The notes: generated from the sequence alone by a model not told the origin. A DNA stretch of 32,162 nucleotides from an uncultured Prevotellaceae bacterium (GCA_947176895.1 CAMWSK010000030.1:1-32162), one strand, 5' to 3'. Counted from the first letter of the stretch, positions 22,983 to 32,108 are shown. Numbers and translations: made by a program.

Positions 22983-25184
22983 ATGAAACTAAAAACCATT
23001 CTTTTCTCTCTGATGCTCTCGGGCTTGGCTCTGTCAGTTTCGGCATCCTCACCCCGACACACCACCATCATCCCCAAACCGCTGAGCGTGATGCCACAGG
23101 CGGGCGAAGCCTTCCGCCTGACCCCGCGCACCACCATCTCCTATGACGAGGCCGCGAAAAGCCAGGCCGAATATCTGCAGGAAGTGCTGGGACGCTCCAC
23201 CGGATGGGACCTAAGGCTGAAGCCGGGCCGCAAGGGCACCATACGCCTGACGGTGGACAGCGTGACCGTGCCCCGGGCCGAGGGTTACCGCCTGACGGTG
23301 AAGGCCAAGGGCGTGGAGGTGTGCGGCCACGATGCCGCAGGCGTGTTCTATGGCCTGCAGACCCTGTTGCAGCTCTTCCCCGAACAAGTGTACAGCCGCG
23401 AACGGCAAAAGGGCGTGGACTGGACTGCCGAGCCCGTGGAGGTGGCCGACGTGCCCAACCAGCCCTGGCGAGGCATGATGCTGGACGTGGCCCGATATTT
23501 CTTTCACAAGGATTTCGTGAAGAAATACATCGATATGATGGCCATGTACAAGCTGAACAAACTGCAGTTCCATCTGATTGATGACTCGGGCTGGCGCTTG
23601 GAAATCAAGAAATATCCCCGTCTGACCGAGGTGGGAGCCTGGGCCGGCACCGATGCCAACCGCCTGGGAGGCTTCTACACCCAGGACGATATACGCGAAA
23701 TCATCGCCTATGCCGCCGTGCGCGGCGTGGAGATCATCCCCGAAATCGAGTTCCCCGCCCACATCATGTCGGCCGTGGTGGCCTATCCGTGGCTCAGCTG
23801 CACGGGCGTACAGCACGAGTTGCCCACCCAACACTTCATCAGCCGCGAGCTGCTGTGCGTGGGCAAGGAGACCTCGCTACAGTTCCTGCGCGATGTGTTG
23901 GACGAGACCATAAGCCTTTTCCCCTCGCGCTACCTGAACATCGGGGGTGACGAGGCCGTCTACACCCGTTGGGAGACCTGCCCCGATTGCCAGGCACTGA
24001 TGAAGCGCGAGGGACTGGGCCAGGCTTCGCAGCTGCAGGGATGGCTCACCAATCAGGTGACCGGATGGCTGAAAGAGAAGGGACGCACGGCCATCGGATG
24101 GGAAGAGGTGCTCATGCGCGGACATGTGGGCACGCCCTTGGTAGGCCTCATGTGGCACAACGTGGGCGACACCATCAAGGCCAAGGAGGCGGGCCACCAA
24201 TCCATCCTCACGCCTGCCACCCACATGTATTTCGACTTCCCCGAAACACGCACACCAGGAGAGCCGCAATACGCCACATGGATGCCCCCCATCTCGCTGG
24301 AAAAAGTCTACTCAATGCCCGTGGAAGACTATTCGTCCGCCTCGTCCAACCTGGGCGTGCAGGGATGCCTCTGGAGCGACCAGTTCATCCACGGCGACAA
24401 GCTGCAGGAGATAGCCGCCCTGGACGAGAACCGTTCGGAGAACTATGCCGAGTACTTCACCTTCCCGCGCCTGCTGGCCCTGTCCGAACTGAGCTGGAGC
24501 CGAAAAGCCGACCGCAACTATGCCGACTTCCGCGCCCGACTGGGCACACACTTTGCCCGACTGGACCACAAAGACTGCAACTACCGCATCCCCGAACCCG
24601 AGGTGGAGCGCGTGGAGCAGAACGACAATGGCTGGACCTTCACCCTGCGACCCAACGTACCCGGGGCGGAAATCCGCTATACCACCAACGGCAGCTATCC
24701 CAACGTGCACTCGCCCCTCTACACCGCCCCCGTGACGGTGGAGAACAAGGCGGACTTCCTAGCCATCAACGTGCTGGGCACTCACCGTTATTCCCGTCCC
24801 TTCCTCACTCCCGTAGACTATTCCGCCTACAAGTCCTATGGCGAGTTCACCGCCGAATGGAAGCCGCTGCAGGTGCAGCCCACGGCCTCGCCCTGGCACT
24901 TTGATGCCACGGGAAAAATCTCAGGCAACGGCGAATATGAGATTACCTTCATCCGTCTGCGTGGCGACAACGGCCTGCAGTTGGGCGAGCTGCAGGTGCT
25001 GAAGCACGACGAGGTGGTGGCCTCCCTGCCCCTGAACGCCGTCGTGTCACAGGAAAGTCCCGTGGTGCAGGCCTTCTTCCCCATCGATTGCTTCGAGGCG
25101 GGCACTCCCTTCCGCATCCGGGTGACGGCCTGCGGACAGGGAGGAAACGACACCGCCGGCCTGGTGTTCGTGCGCAGGAAATAA
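22983..25184 (+). CDS. Secreted beta-N-acetylhexosaminidase (GH20)
   Basis: From ATG 22983 the product has 733 residues with a signal peptide (LMLSGLALSVSAS). An N-terminal GH20b-type domain (about 20-150) precedes the TIM barrel (about 155-490), with WRGMMLDVARYFF, HLIDDSGWRLEIKKYP, EIIPEIEFPAH and the catalytic pair Asp323-Glu324 in NIGGDEAVYTRW, then WSDQFIHG. A chitobiase-like Ig domain follows (EIRYTTNGSYPNVHSPLY), then a C-terminal beta-rich domain (FIRLRGDNGLQLGELQVL). It should release terminal GlcNAc or GalNAc from glycoconjugates outside the cytoplasm by substrate-assisted retaining catalysis. It stands alone between its promoter and a strong terminator. Confidence 0.95.
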   Translation: MKLKTILFSLMLSGLALSVSASSPRHTTIIPKPLSVMPQAGEAFRLTPRTTISYDEAAKSQAEYLQEVLGRSTGWDLRLKPGRKGTIRLTVDSVTVPRAEGYRLTVKAKGVEVCGHDAAGVFYGLQTLLQLFPEQVYSRERQKGVDWTAEPVEVADVPNQPWRGMMLDVARYFFHKDFVKKYIDMMAMYKLNKLQFHLIDDSGWRLEIKKYPRLTEVGAWAGTDANRLGGFYTQDDIREIIAYAAVRGVEIIPEIEFPAHIMSAVVAYPWLSCTGVQHELPTQHFISRELLCVGKETSLQFLRDVLDETISLFPSRYLNIGGDEAVYTRWETCPDCQALMKREGLGQASQLQGWLTNQVTGWLKEKGRTAIGWEEVLMRGHVGTPLVGLMWHNVGDTIKAKEAGHQSILTPATHMYFDFPETRTPGEPQYATWMPPISLEKVYSMPVEDYSSASSNLGVQGCLWSDQFIHGDKLQEIAALDENRSENYAEYFTFPRLLALSELSWSRKADRNYADFRARLGTHFARLDHKDCNYRIPEPEVERVEQNDNGWTFTLRPNVPGAEIRYTTNGSYPNVHSPLYTAPVTVENKADFLAINVLGTHRYSRPFLTPVDYSAYKSYGEFTAEWKPLQVQPTASPWHFDATGKISGNGEYEITFIRLRGDNGLQLGELQVLKHDEVVASLPLNAVVSQESPVVQAFFPIDCFEAGTPFRIRVTACGQGGNDTAGLVFVRRK

Positions 25185-25213
25185 AATAAAACGCTGCGGC
25201 AAAAACAAAGCAT

Positions 25214-25272
25214 AATCCCCAACCGGTCATCAGAACCATCACCCGCGGATGTACGATGACCGGTTGGGGATT
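25214..25272 (+). terminator. Terminator of the GH20 gene
   Basis: A perfect 17-bp inverted repeat, AATCCCCAACCGGTCAT (25214-25230) with 25256-25272, is followed by AAATTTTATTC. The loop is 25 nt. Confidence 0.75.
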
Positions 25273-25343
25273 AAATTTTATTCAAGCATTCCGTCCGGCA
25301 CCCGGAATTTACAAAACAATCTGTAAAAAATATTATCAAGTGT

Positions 25344-25374
25344 TTTGCCATCACAGAAAAAGTACCTACATTTG
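25344..25374 (+). promoter_or_regulatory. Promoter of the DUF4836-like lipoprotein gene
   Basis: TTTG (25344-25347), 19 nt, TACATTTG (25367-25374): both boxes and the spacing are ideal. Transcription should start near 25381. Confidence 0.8.
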
Positions 25375-25421
25375 AGGCATAAGTATTTTTATTTCGAGTG
25401 AAACGTATAAACTTCATTATC

Positions 25422-27107
25422 ATGAAAAAATCACATTCCCTTTTCGGGGCGCTTATCACGCTCTTCGTGTTGTTCCTCACATCCTGCTCTTCCCGGGATT
25501 CCCAAATGGCAAATCTCCTAGACCGTGTTCCGGCAGACGTTGACATTGTTGCCGTCGGAAACCTGAAAACGATTCTGGAATCCGCAGGCGGCTCCATCGA
25601 AAACTCCAAGATAACCCTGCCCGCTTACATCCTTGACGAATTTTCATCCAGTGATACGAACACGCTGGACGAGTTTAACTCATTCCTCAAGGATTCCGGC
25701 ATCGACCCGGACGCTTGCGCCATTGTGGGCAACTACAAAGACGCCCAACCCGTTTTCGTCTTTTCCCTAACCGACAAGAAGAAATTCACAACGGCCATTG
25801 AAAAGGAAGGCTTCAACGAGAAGAGCGACGACGATGGAACCGTCATGTATACCAAGAAGGTTTACGAATCGAAGTCAGGCGAATACGACGATTTCAGCTA
25901 TATCGCCATCAACGGCACCTACGCCTACTGGATTGAACGCGTATGGGTGGGAAGCGATTTCAAAGCGGAACGTGCCATTGACCACCTGATTACGGATGCT
26001 TCCTCTGCCCCCTACTCCAAGACCTCATTCGCAAAGTATATCACATCCGGAAATGCGGCAGGAGCGTCTTTCAAGATTCCCCGCGAACTGCGTCAGGAAC
26101 TGGAGAAATCAGGCATTTCATCTTCTATGGCCGACTTTTATAAGGGCGTGGTGTGTATGAAGGGCAATCTGACTAACGATGACATGACCATCACCTTCAA
26201 ATGGTTTGACGAGGACGGGAAAGAAAAAGACTTCAAGGCCTTTGGAAACATGATGGACTTCAAAGCCAAAATCAATCCAGAAACACTTGCCTATCTTGGC
26301 GAAGACGAAGCCCTGGTCTGTGCCACAAGCTTTAAGGATTTTGACTGGGACAACTATTTAAAGCTTATGTCCGAATCCGTTAACATTCCCGCAGCAGGCC
26401 GCGCGGCCCTCTATGTCGTTAAAAGCTATCTGGAAAAGATTGACGGCACCATAGCATTCGGCATCGGACTGACAAACGGTATGGAGTCCGTCTCCGATCT
26501 CACGATGAAGAGGAATCCTCTGTCCCAGATTGCCTATACATTGGTCATCGACACCAAAAAGGACGCGGCCCAAGGACTTCTGAATGACGTAAAAGGCATG
26601 ATGGAGGCCACAGGAATGTCTTTTGAGAAGAATGCCAAGGGCTTTACATGGGAAGTGCCCGGAACGGGAATGACAATATTTGCACAAGCGGAAGGGAACC
26701 GCATCATCGTTTCCAGTCACAAAATTCGCAAGAGCAACGACAATGTTCCTGCCAAATCATTTGATTTCGATGACTACATGGCTGCCGCAGCTCTTTCAAT
26801 GAACAAAGACAGCAAGATTCTTCGCGACCTGAATATCAAGAACGACATTCAATTGAGTATTGCGACAGACGCAGAAGAAATGGAATCGACGCTGAAACTT
26901 GAAGTAAAAGGCGGTGGTTCCGAAGGCGTCATCGCAAAAACGGCGAAGATTTTAATTGGCATTGCCAAGCAGCAGCAATCGTTCCGGGCAAACAGAGGGC
27001 TGCAAGGAAATCCGGTCGAATATGGCGATATTGACTCCGTAGTCGTTGAAGAAGTAGAAATTGACACGATTGCTGTAGAGGAAGCAGTGGCCGATCCTGT
27101 TGCCTGA
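25422..27107 (+). CDS. DUF4836-like lipoprotein
   Basis: From ATG 25422 the product has 561 residues. The signal sequence ends in a lipobox (FLTSCSS), so it should be anchored in a membrane. The mature N-terminus NLLDRVPADVDIVAVGNL is characteristic of the Bacteroidetes DUF4836 family. Two related large halves seem present, the second from about residue 280 (INPETLAYLGEDEALVCAT ... GFTWEVPGTGMTIFAQAEGNRIIVSS). The C-terminus is a low-complexity acidic tail rich in Val/Glu/Asp (DSVVVEEVEIDTIAVEEAV). No enzymatic motif is visible and the function is unknown. Codon use is less GC-rich than in the gdhA or GH20 genes. GTG 25398 is an in-frame alternative start but adds a poor leader to the signal peptide. 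Confidence 0.85.
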   Translation: MKKSHSLFGALITLFVLFLTSCSSRDSQMANLLDRVPADVDIVAVGNLKTILESAGGSIENSKITLPAYILDEFSSSDTNTLDEFNSFLKDSGIDPDACAIVGNYKDAQPVFVFSLTDKKKFTTAIEKEGFNEKSDDDGTVMYTKKVYESKSGEYDDFSYIAINGTYAYWIERVWVGSDFKAERAIDHLITDASSAPYSKTSFAKYITSGNAAGASFKIPRELRQELEKSGISSSMADFYKGVVCMKGNLTNDDMTITFKWFDEDGKEKDFKAFGNMMDFKAKINPETLAYLGEDEALVCATSFKDFDWDNYLKLMSESVNIPAAGRAALYVVKSYLEKIDGTIAFGIGLTNGMESVSDLTMKRNPLSQIAYTLVIDTKKDAAQGLLNDVKGMMEATGMSFEKNAKGFTWEVPGTGMTIFAQAEGNRIIVSSHKIRKSNDNVPAKSFDFDDYMAAAALSMNKDSKILRDLNIKNDIQLSIATDAEEMESTLKLEVKGGGSEGVIAKTAKILIGIAKQQQSFRANRGLQGNPVEYGDIDSVVVEEVEIDTIAVEEAVADPVA

Positions 27108-27140
27108 CAGCCCTCCGTCAGAAGGCCCTATCCTCAATTA

Positions 27141-27188
27141 TATTGTCCGGTAAAATCTTGCATCATGCCAAGATTTTACCGGACAATA
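27141..27188 (+). terminator. Terminator of the DUF4836-like gene
   Basis: A perfect 20-bp stem (27141-27160 with 27169-27188, arm start TATTGTCCGGTAAAATC) with an 8-nt loop follows the stop by 33 nt. T-rich sequence (ATATTAATCTTTTTC) comes after it. It can also serve the convergent gene at 27269. Confidence 0.8.
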
Positions 27189-27268
27189 ATATTAATCTTT
27201 TTCAAGTCATTAACCAAAGTGAGCCGCCTTAAGAGCTAAGGTTCAAATGTTTTAGCATCAAATTGTTT

Positions 27269-27838
27269 CTAAATATCATCCAGGTCATTTTGAATTTTGG
27301 CTTCGACATTTTGAGAATCTTGATAACGAATCATTACCCTCCCTTCGCAAATTTCGGAAGCCTTCTCTATTGAAAGTTGAATTTCTCCACCAGCTACCTT
27401 CCACACACTATTATAAACCATCGTTCCCTCATAGACCTGCATCATTAAAGCTGTGTTGGAATTATTACGGGCAGGATTATTTTCTATTGAATTTACCGGC
27501 TCACCATATTTTCGACTGTACAAATCCTTATAATAACCATAAGTATTGACAAGCGTATTCCACTCATCACTTGGATCAAAAAGAACACCAACGGCAAAAA
27601 CACTTTTTCCATCATCTGTGGCCACAACCCCTACAGACGCCTTACGACCGGTAAAATCACCGGTAAACAACATTATATTGTTGTCATGACCAATTGACGT
27701 AAATCCTTTTAGCTTGAGTTTCTGACAGAAAGCTGTCACGCTTCCTTCAATGGGGATCCCCTTAAAAGAAAGGTGTTCTTGTGCCATAATGTTGGTTACA
27801 GCAAAAAATAATGTGAATGTGACTAAAAATTTTCTCAT
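27269..27838 (-). CDS. Secreted protein of unknown function
   Basis: The 189-residue product has a signal peptide (FFAVTNIMAQ). The mature part begins EHLSFKGIPIEGSVTAFCQKLKLKGF and continues with alternating strands (NNIMLFTGDFTG, ASVGVVATDDGKSVFAVGVLF) and YGYYKDLYSRKYGEP. I recall this as a conserved Bacteroidales secreted family of unknown role; no catalytic motif can be named. It lies 35 nt after a lipoprotein gene on the same strand, so the two are likely cotranscribed. Both are AT-richer than the surrounding housekeeping genes. Confidence 0.8.
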   Translation of the reverse strand: MRKFLVTFTLFFAVTNIMAQEHLSFKGIPIEGSVTAFCQKLKLKGFTSIGHDNNIMLFTGDFTGRKASVGVVATDDGKSVFAVGVLFDPSDEWNTLVNTYGYYKDLYSRKYGEPVNSIENNPARNNSNTALMMQVYEGTMVYNSVWKVAGGEIQLSIEKASEICEGRVMIRYQDSQNVEAKIQNDLDDI

Positions 27839-27873
27839 GTTTCTATTTTTTAATTGTTATGAAATTTTCTTTG

Positions 27874-28491
27874 TCATTTGTTTTTACCTGTCAAGTATGT
27901 CTTTATAAAGAATTGTACAGCCATATATTCTTCACCATCCATATTGTATGATGCAACAATCTTTTTCACGTTTTTGTCGAACAGATACTTCATTTCTCCA
28001 AAAACGGTTTGGCCTGAGTTGTTATTGGCACGGTAACGATGCCGAGCCTTAAAACCTATGAACTCCTGTTCTTTACCCAACATGGCCTTCAGTTCATCGG
28101 CAAGTTTTTTTACTTCTATTTCCGCGTTCCTTTTGTTCTGTACATTCTTGTCATATTCGTCTTTTGCTTCTTGATAGTTGTTTCTGCCAAAAGCCGATTG
28201 ATTTGGTTCACTCCAAATAGACATTGAAGATTTTGCGTTTTTCATATTCCTGTCACACTCATCTATGGACACTCCCAACTGATACAGTTGTGCTGTCTTT
28301 TCATAAAATACAGGATCGTCAAGAGGACTAAATGCGCTGTCTACCTGCGTTTCTGCCGGGTCGTATGTCTCAGGATGATACAATACCTTCTTTATGTCCT
28401 CTTCAATCAAGGCATTTGCCTTATTCTCTAACGATTTGCCGCATGATGCAAACAACATGGCGAGCACTGCTCCCAATAACAAACTTTTCAT
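27874..28491 (-). CDS. Lipoprotein of unknown function with a coiled-coil-like middle
   Basis: From ATG 28491 the product has 205 residues. The signal sequence MKSLLLGAVLAMLFASC ends in a lipobox Cys17. Residues ~80-145 are charged and helical (NNYQEAKDEYDKNVQNKRN, AEIEVKKLADELKAMLG). The C-terminal part has GFKARHRYRANNNSGQTVFGE and SYNMDGEEYMAVQFFI. I do not recognise an enzyme family. An ATG three codons upstream (28500) is a possible start. No TAnnTTTG box lies directly before it; the 6S-like RNA ends about 35 nt upstream on the same strand, so readthrough could supply transcription. Confidence 0.8.
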   Translation of the reverse strand: MKSLLLGAVLAMLFASCGKSLENKANALIEEDIKKVLYHPETYDPAETQVDSAFSPLDDPVFYEKTAQLYQLGVSIDECDRNMKNAKSSMSIWSEPNQSAFGRNNYQEAKDEYDKNVQNKRNAEIEVKKLADELKAMLGKEQEFIGFKARHRYRANNNSGQTVFGEMKYLFDKNVKKIVASYNMDGEEYMAVQFFIKTYLTGKNK

Positions 28492-28526
28492 ATTCTCCAT
28501 ATTATAAATGATATTATTTGGTTACT

Positions 28527-28698
28527 AAAAAAGCGCAGACAATCGCCATACGCTTCACGGTTCACCACAAACCATCATCAAATATGGGATGCCTGCGCCC
28601 GTATGGGTGCAGTCCCAATATTGATGATTTGCTCTTTTACTCGCGGTGGTGATTGTGAAGCTATTGAGCAATATGTCTTGGACATTGTCTCCTCCGTC
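28527..28698 (-). ncRNA. ssrS: Rod-shaped structured RNA, candidate 6S RNA
   Basis: The minus-strand sequence folds on itself along its whole length. Helices in window coordinates are 28537-28543 with 28684-28690 (7 bp), 28552-28558 with 28655-28661 (7 bp), 28562-28568 with 28646-28652 (7 bp), 28574-28581 with 28621-28628 (8 bp), 28585-28590 with 28612-28617, and a tip 28594-28600 with 28605-28611 around GTAT. Between the first two helices is an asymmetric bubble: 8 nt on one side, 22 nt on the other, with a mini-hairpin TATTG-CT-CAATA (minus strand) in the long 5' strand. This plan, a long rod with a central bubble, is that of 6S RNA, which binds RNA polymerase. The minus strand ends in GCGC plus six T, and a -7 box lies just upstream at 28712-28705. 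A 67-residue frame at 28555-28758 runs across it but looks non-coding. The 6S identity is inferred from shape only. Confidence 0.6.
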
Positions 28699-28704
28699 CA
28701 ATTG

Positions 28705-28712
28705 CAAAATTA
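28705..28712 (-). promoter_or_regulatory. Promoter -7 element TAATTTTG for the 6S-like RNA
   Basis: The minus strand reads TAATTTTG, matching TAnnTTTG, and places the RNA 5' end near 28698. No clear -33 TTTG is seen. Confidence 0.5.
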
Positions 28713-28787
28713 TGGAAAATCGTTGAAAAAATAAAGAAAGAATGAGGAAATAACGCACCTTTTAAAAACCATCGCAACAAATAAAAA

Positions 28788-28846
28788 AAACGTGTTCATA
28801 TTTTTTGAAAACATGAACACGTTTCAGGCAAAACATCAACATGTTT
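28788..28846 (-). repeat. Intergenic hairpin-repeat element, copy D, also the likely phosphoesterase terminator
   Basis: AAACGTGTTCATATTTT (28788-28804) pairs with AAAACATGAACACGTTT (28808-28824) with one G-T/A-type mismatch and a 3-nt loop. A second motif, AAAACATCAACATGTTT, lies at 28830-28846. On the minus strand the hairpin is followed by TTTTTTTTATTTG, so here the repeat makes a good intrinsic terminator 25-80 nt after the phosphoesterase stop. Confidence 0.7.
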
Positions 28847-28870
28847 CGCCACGTCGGTGGAGGCTGACGA

Positions 28871-30031
28871 CTAAAGGGTGGTCTGCTTCAGTATCTTTCC
28901 CTGGGTGTCTATCACTTTCATGTCAATCTTTCCGTCGTGCAGTTCAAGGCGGGCGGCATTGTTGTATCCCTGCTCCAGATTGGGAAAACGGATGCCGTCG
29001 GTGCCGGGCTCGTGGTACATGTAGCGATGGGTGTGCCCCGACACCATCAGGTCGACATCGGCCTGGTTCAGGATGGGCAGGAACTTGTCGATGGCATCCT
29101 GCCAGCCGAGCCATTCCCCCTCATCCTTCTGGTCTTGGGTCATCACCATGGGGAAGTGGCAGATGACGATGCGATATCTGGCCTTTCTGTATTCCTTGGT
29201 CTTCACCAATTGCTCCAGCCACCGGGCCTGTTCGCTGCGATACGCGTCATAGTCGGTAAGCCCCGAGTAAGCCCAATGGCTGTCCTTCTTGTCCTCCCCG
29301 CTATCCAGCATCACAATCATCACATCGCCCATCAGGCAGGAGCCGTAAATCTTGCCATCCCTCTTGGGGAAGTAACCGGAGAAACTGCGGGCCAGCGTGC
29401 CGCGCGTCTCGTGATTGCCACGCACCAGCTCAAAGGGTTTCTCGGAGGCGAACAGCTCCACGCTCTTGTCTATGAACGCAGAGAAGGGAATGTCGGGGCG
29501 GCTGAAGTGGCTCATCATGTCGCCCGCGTAGAAGATGGCGTCGCACGTCTTGTAGTCAAGTCGGTTGAGCAGCGTCTCCAGCTTGGCAGGATCGTTGTGC
29601 ATGTCGCTGGTGATGAAGATGGAGGCACCTTTCTTCTTGGGGTTGGCGGTGGAGAAGGTGTACCATCGGGTGGCAATGCTGTCGCCAAATTTGGCGGAAT
29701 AGGGCTGAAGGTCGAGGATTTCCTTGGAAAGGATGCGGTAATCGTACCGGCTGTCGGGGGCAAGATTCTCCACCCTCACCGAGTGAAACGTGGTGTTGGC
29801 CGCTTTCAGTCCGTCGCGCGAGGTGTGATGGCTCACGGCCTGCGCGTCAGCGGCTCCGTGGGGCTTCACCTCCACACGCGAGACAGCGTTCGTCGAGGTG
29901 AGGAAAACGATGGTGGCTCCGTCGGATGTCACCTCCTGCAGATAGGGTCCGTGAGCGATGTCGAACTTGTCCTGTGCCATCACACTCAGGCACAAAGCAC
30001 TCAAAAGAATTGATAAAAAGGTCTTTTTCAT
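28871..30031 (-). CDS. Secreted calcineurin-like phosphoesterase with purple-acid-phosphatase-type N-terminal domain
   Basis: The 386-residue protein has a signal peptide (ALCLSVMAQ). Residues ~25-130 form an FN3-like domain (GPYLQEVTSDGATIVFLTS, VRVENLAPDSRYDYRI). The metallophosphoesterase domain has all five metal-binding motifs: Asp143-x-His145 (TSDMHND), Gly-Asp171 (YAGDMM), Gly-Asn206-His207-Glu (RGNHE), His292 (CHFP) and GHTH (His333, His335). It should hydrolyse phosphomonoesters or diesters in the periplasm; the substrate is unknown. Its promoter is ideal and a hairpin-repeat terminator follows, so it is a single-gene unit. Confidence 0.93.
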   Translation of the reverse strand: MKKTFLSILLSALCLSVMAQDKFDIAHGPYLQEVTSDGATIVFLTSTNAVSRVEVKPHGAADAQAVSHHTSRDGLKAANTTFHSVRVENLAPDSRYDYRILSKEILDLQPYSAKFGDSIATRWYTFSTANPKKKGASIFITSDMHNDPAKLETLLNRLDYKTCDAIFYAGDMMSHFSRPDIPFSAFIDKSVELFASEKPFELVRGNHETRGTLARSFSGYFPKRDGKIYGSCLMGDVMIVMLDSGEDKKDSHWAYSGLTDYDAYRSEQARWLEQLVKTKEYRKARYRIVICHFPMVMTQDQKDEGEWLGWQDAIDKFLPILNQADVDLMVSGHTHRYMYHEPGTDGIRFPNLEQGYNNAARLELHDGKIDMKVIDTQGKILKQTTL

Positions 30032-30052
30032 GAGATTTTTTGATTAACCTTA

Positions 30053-30083
30053 CAAAGTTAAACAATTATTGAGTAAAGGCAAA
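30053..30083 (-). promoter_or_regulatory. Promoter of the phosphoesterase gene
   Basis: On the minus strand TTTG (30083-30080), 19 nt, TAACTTTG (30060-30053). The TTTG is the end of the T-run of the upstream gene's terminator. Confidence 0.8.
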
Positions 30084-30110
30084 AAAAGAGGCCACACAAT
30101 GTGCGACCTC
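30081..30110 (-). terminator. Terminator of the AspT/YidE-type transporter
   Basis: On the minus strand GAGG-TCG-CACA, a TTG loop, TGTG-G-CCTC, then seven T. It lies 24 nt after the transporter stop. Confidence 0.75.
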
Positions 30111-30133
30111 CTTTATGTTGAGATAATGTCTGT

Positions 30134-31834
30134 TTAGGGATGGCAGGCGAAGAGCACCACCAGCTGCGCCACCAGGATGCGGAGGAACATGCTCAGGGGA
30201 TAGACAGTGCTGTAGCCCAGCGCGGGAGCCTCCTTGGAGCAAAGTTCGTTGGCATAAGCCAATGCAGGTGGGTCGGTGTAGGTGCCGGCCAGCATACCCA
30301 TGATGGTGTAATAGTTGAACTTATAGCGCAGACGTGCGACGGTTCCCACAATCAGAATGGGGATGACGGTAATAAGGAAACCCGTGCCCACATACATCAG
30401 ACCGCCGTGGCTCACGGTGTCCCAGAAGGAGCTTCCGGCCTTGATACCCACACTGGCAAGGAAAAGCACCAGACCAATCTCGCGCAACATCATGTTGGCC
30501 GAGGTGGTGGTGTAGGTGACGAGCTTGAAGTGGTAACCGAAACGGCCGATGAGGATGGCCACAATCAGGGGACCTCCGGCCAGACCGAGCTTGAGGGGCA
30601 CAGGCATGCCGGGAATGGCGATGGGAAGCGAACCGAAGATCAGTCCCACCATGATACCGATAAACACGGTGGCGATGTTGGGAGCATTAAGGCGTTTCTG
30701 GCTGTTGCCCATCAACTCGGCCACACGGTTCACGTTCTCCTCGGTACCCACGGCAATCACGTGGTCGCCAATCTGGAAGTGGTGGTTGCGGCTGGCGTAC
30801 ATCTCCATGCCCTGCCGGGTGATGCGGGTGAGGTTGACACCGTAGATGCTGCTGAAGTGCATCTTGCCCAACACCTTGCCGTTCATCTTGGGATTGGTGA
30901 CGGTGATGCGGCGGCTCACCATGGGAGCCGTGCAACTGTCTCCGTCGCTCCACTCGGCTTGTATCTCGGGACCGATGAAGGCAATCACGGCATCTGCGTC
31001 GGCTTCGGGACAAACGAGCATAATCTCGTCTCCGGTGGCCAGCACGGTGTCGCGCATGGGTGTGATGAGGGCACCGTCATGCAGCAGGCGGGTGACCACC
31101 ACGTCGCGGTTGAGGAACTCGCTGACCTGCATCAACGTGCGACCTGCGATATAACTGTTCTCCACACGCAAGTGCATCACATGGGGCTTTACGTGGGGGT
31201 TGGCAGCCTCGGCCTCTTCCAACTGCACGTCCTCCCTCTTCAGGTTCACGCGACAGATGTAGCGCACAGCAATAGTGGCTCCGATGATGCCAAGCACGCC
31301 AAGAGGATAGGCGCAGGCATAACCGTTGGCAATCTGAGGCATGTTTTCAGAGGGGAAGATGGCCCCCAGCGCCTCGTTGGCGGCACCCAGGCCGGGCGTG
31401 TTGGTGACAGCTCCGTACATCGTGCCCACCATCATGGGCAGGTTGTTGGGGTTGTCGGTGTCGAAGAACAGATAATAACAGGCGAACATGACAGCCACGT
31501 TGAGCAGAATAGTGCTCACGGCCAGCAGATTGAGCTGCACACCCCCCTGTTTGAAACTCTCGAAGAAGCCGGGCCCCACCTGCAATCCGATGCAGAAGAC
31601 AAAAAGGATGAGGCCAAAGTCCTGGATGAACGTGAGTGTGGCATTCGCCTCGGCCGGCGCCAGGCCCAAGTGGCCGGCAAGAATGCCCATAAACAAGACA
31701 AAGCTGACACCCAACGAGATGCCGCCAATCTTAATCTTGCCCAAATACACGCCAAAGGCAATAACCATAGCATAGAGCAGGGCGATGTGGGCGACCGAAG
31801 TAGACGGTGCGAACAAGTTTATTAACCAGTCCAT
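30134..31834 (-). CDS. Putative AspT/YidE-type transporter (AAE family, two RCK_C domains)
   Basis: The 566-residue protein has two five- to six-helix membrane halves that resemble each other: the first contains [14 protein letters not shown] and [22 protein letters not shown], the second [20 protein letters not shown] and [22 protein letters not shown]. Between them lie two TrkA_C (RCK_C) domains, about residues 215-290 ([21 protein letters not shown]) and 300-385 ([21 protein letters not shown]). This layout is that of the aspartate:alanine exchanger family, including E. coli YidE and Ybj[20 protein letters not shown] and [17 protein letters not shown] are the paired signature loops. The substrate is unknown. 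A good promoter precedes it. Confidence 0.93.
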   Translation of the reverse strand: MDWLINLFAPSTSVAHIALLYAMVIAFGVYLGKIKIGGISLGVSFVLFMGILAGHLGLAPAEANATLTFIQDFGLILFVFCIGLQVGPGFFESFKQGGVQLNLLAVSTILLNVAVMFACYYLFFDTDNPNNLPMMVGTMYGAVTNTPGLGAANEALGAIFPSENMPQIANGYACAYPLGVLGIIGATIAVRYICRVNLKREDVQLEEAEAANPHVKPHVMHLRVENSYIAGRTLMQVSEFLNRDVVVTRLLHDGALITPMRDTVLATGDEIMLVCPEADADAVIAFIGPEIQAEWSDGDSCTAPMVSRRITVTNPKMNGKVLGKMHFSSIYGVNLTRITRQGMEMYASRNHHFQIGDHVIAVGTEENVNRVAELMGNSQKRLNAPNIATVFIGIMVGLIFGSLPIAIPGMPVPLKLGLAGGPLIVAILIGRFGYHFKLVTYTTTSANMMLREIGLVLFLASVGIKAGSSFWDTVSHGGLMYVGTGFLITVIPILIVGTVARLRYKFNYYTIMGMLAGTYTDPPALAYANELCSKEAPALGYSTVYPLSMFLRILVAQLVVLFACHP

Positions 31835-31878
31835 GTTGTTTTTTAGTTAAATAATGAGTTTTAGGATTGAATCGGCTG

Positions 31879-31910
31879 CAAAGTTACAAAAAGTTAAGGC
31901 CAGAGCCAAA
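31879..31910 (-). promoter_or_regulatory. Promoter of the AspT/YidE-type transporter
   Basis: On the minus strand TTTG (31910-31907), 20 nt, TAACTTTG (31886-31879). It gives a leader of about 40 nt to ATG 31834. The remaining stretch 31911-32060 holds nothing that I can name. Confidence 0.8.
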
Positions 31911-32063
31911 AGTTTTTGTTTCCCATTTTAAATCAGTTGAAAGAAAATCACAAATATTCATCCCGCTTCTTGCCTACCACCCCCCCAACCCATGCCAAAG
32001 ACAAAATTCCACCATCCTCGGAACGACATTCGGCAAAAACATCAAGAAGCAATCAATAAAAAA

Positions 32064-32108
32064 GAGGTTGATTCCAGGATTTTACTCCTATGAATCAACC
32101 TCCTTTTT
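32064..32108 (-). terminator. Terminator of tRNA-Asp
   Basis: GAGGTTGATTC (32064-32074) pairs with GAATCAACCTC (32092-32102). A-runs on one side and T-runs on the other make it usable in both directions. On the minus strand it follows the tRNA and ends in six T. Confidence 0.8.

Noticed and set aside
28555..28758. 67-residue open frame on the minus strand over the 6S-like RNA
   Set aside because: It has no signal peptide match or family, spans the RNA promoter box, and the sequence is explained by long-range base pairing.
30140..31825. 561-codon plus-strand open frame opposite the AspT/YidE transporter
   Set aside because: It is rich in His and Gly with no recognisable family, while the minus strand encodes a complete membrane transporter with promoter and terminator.
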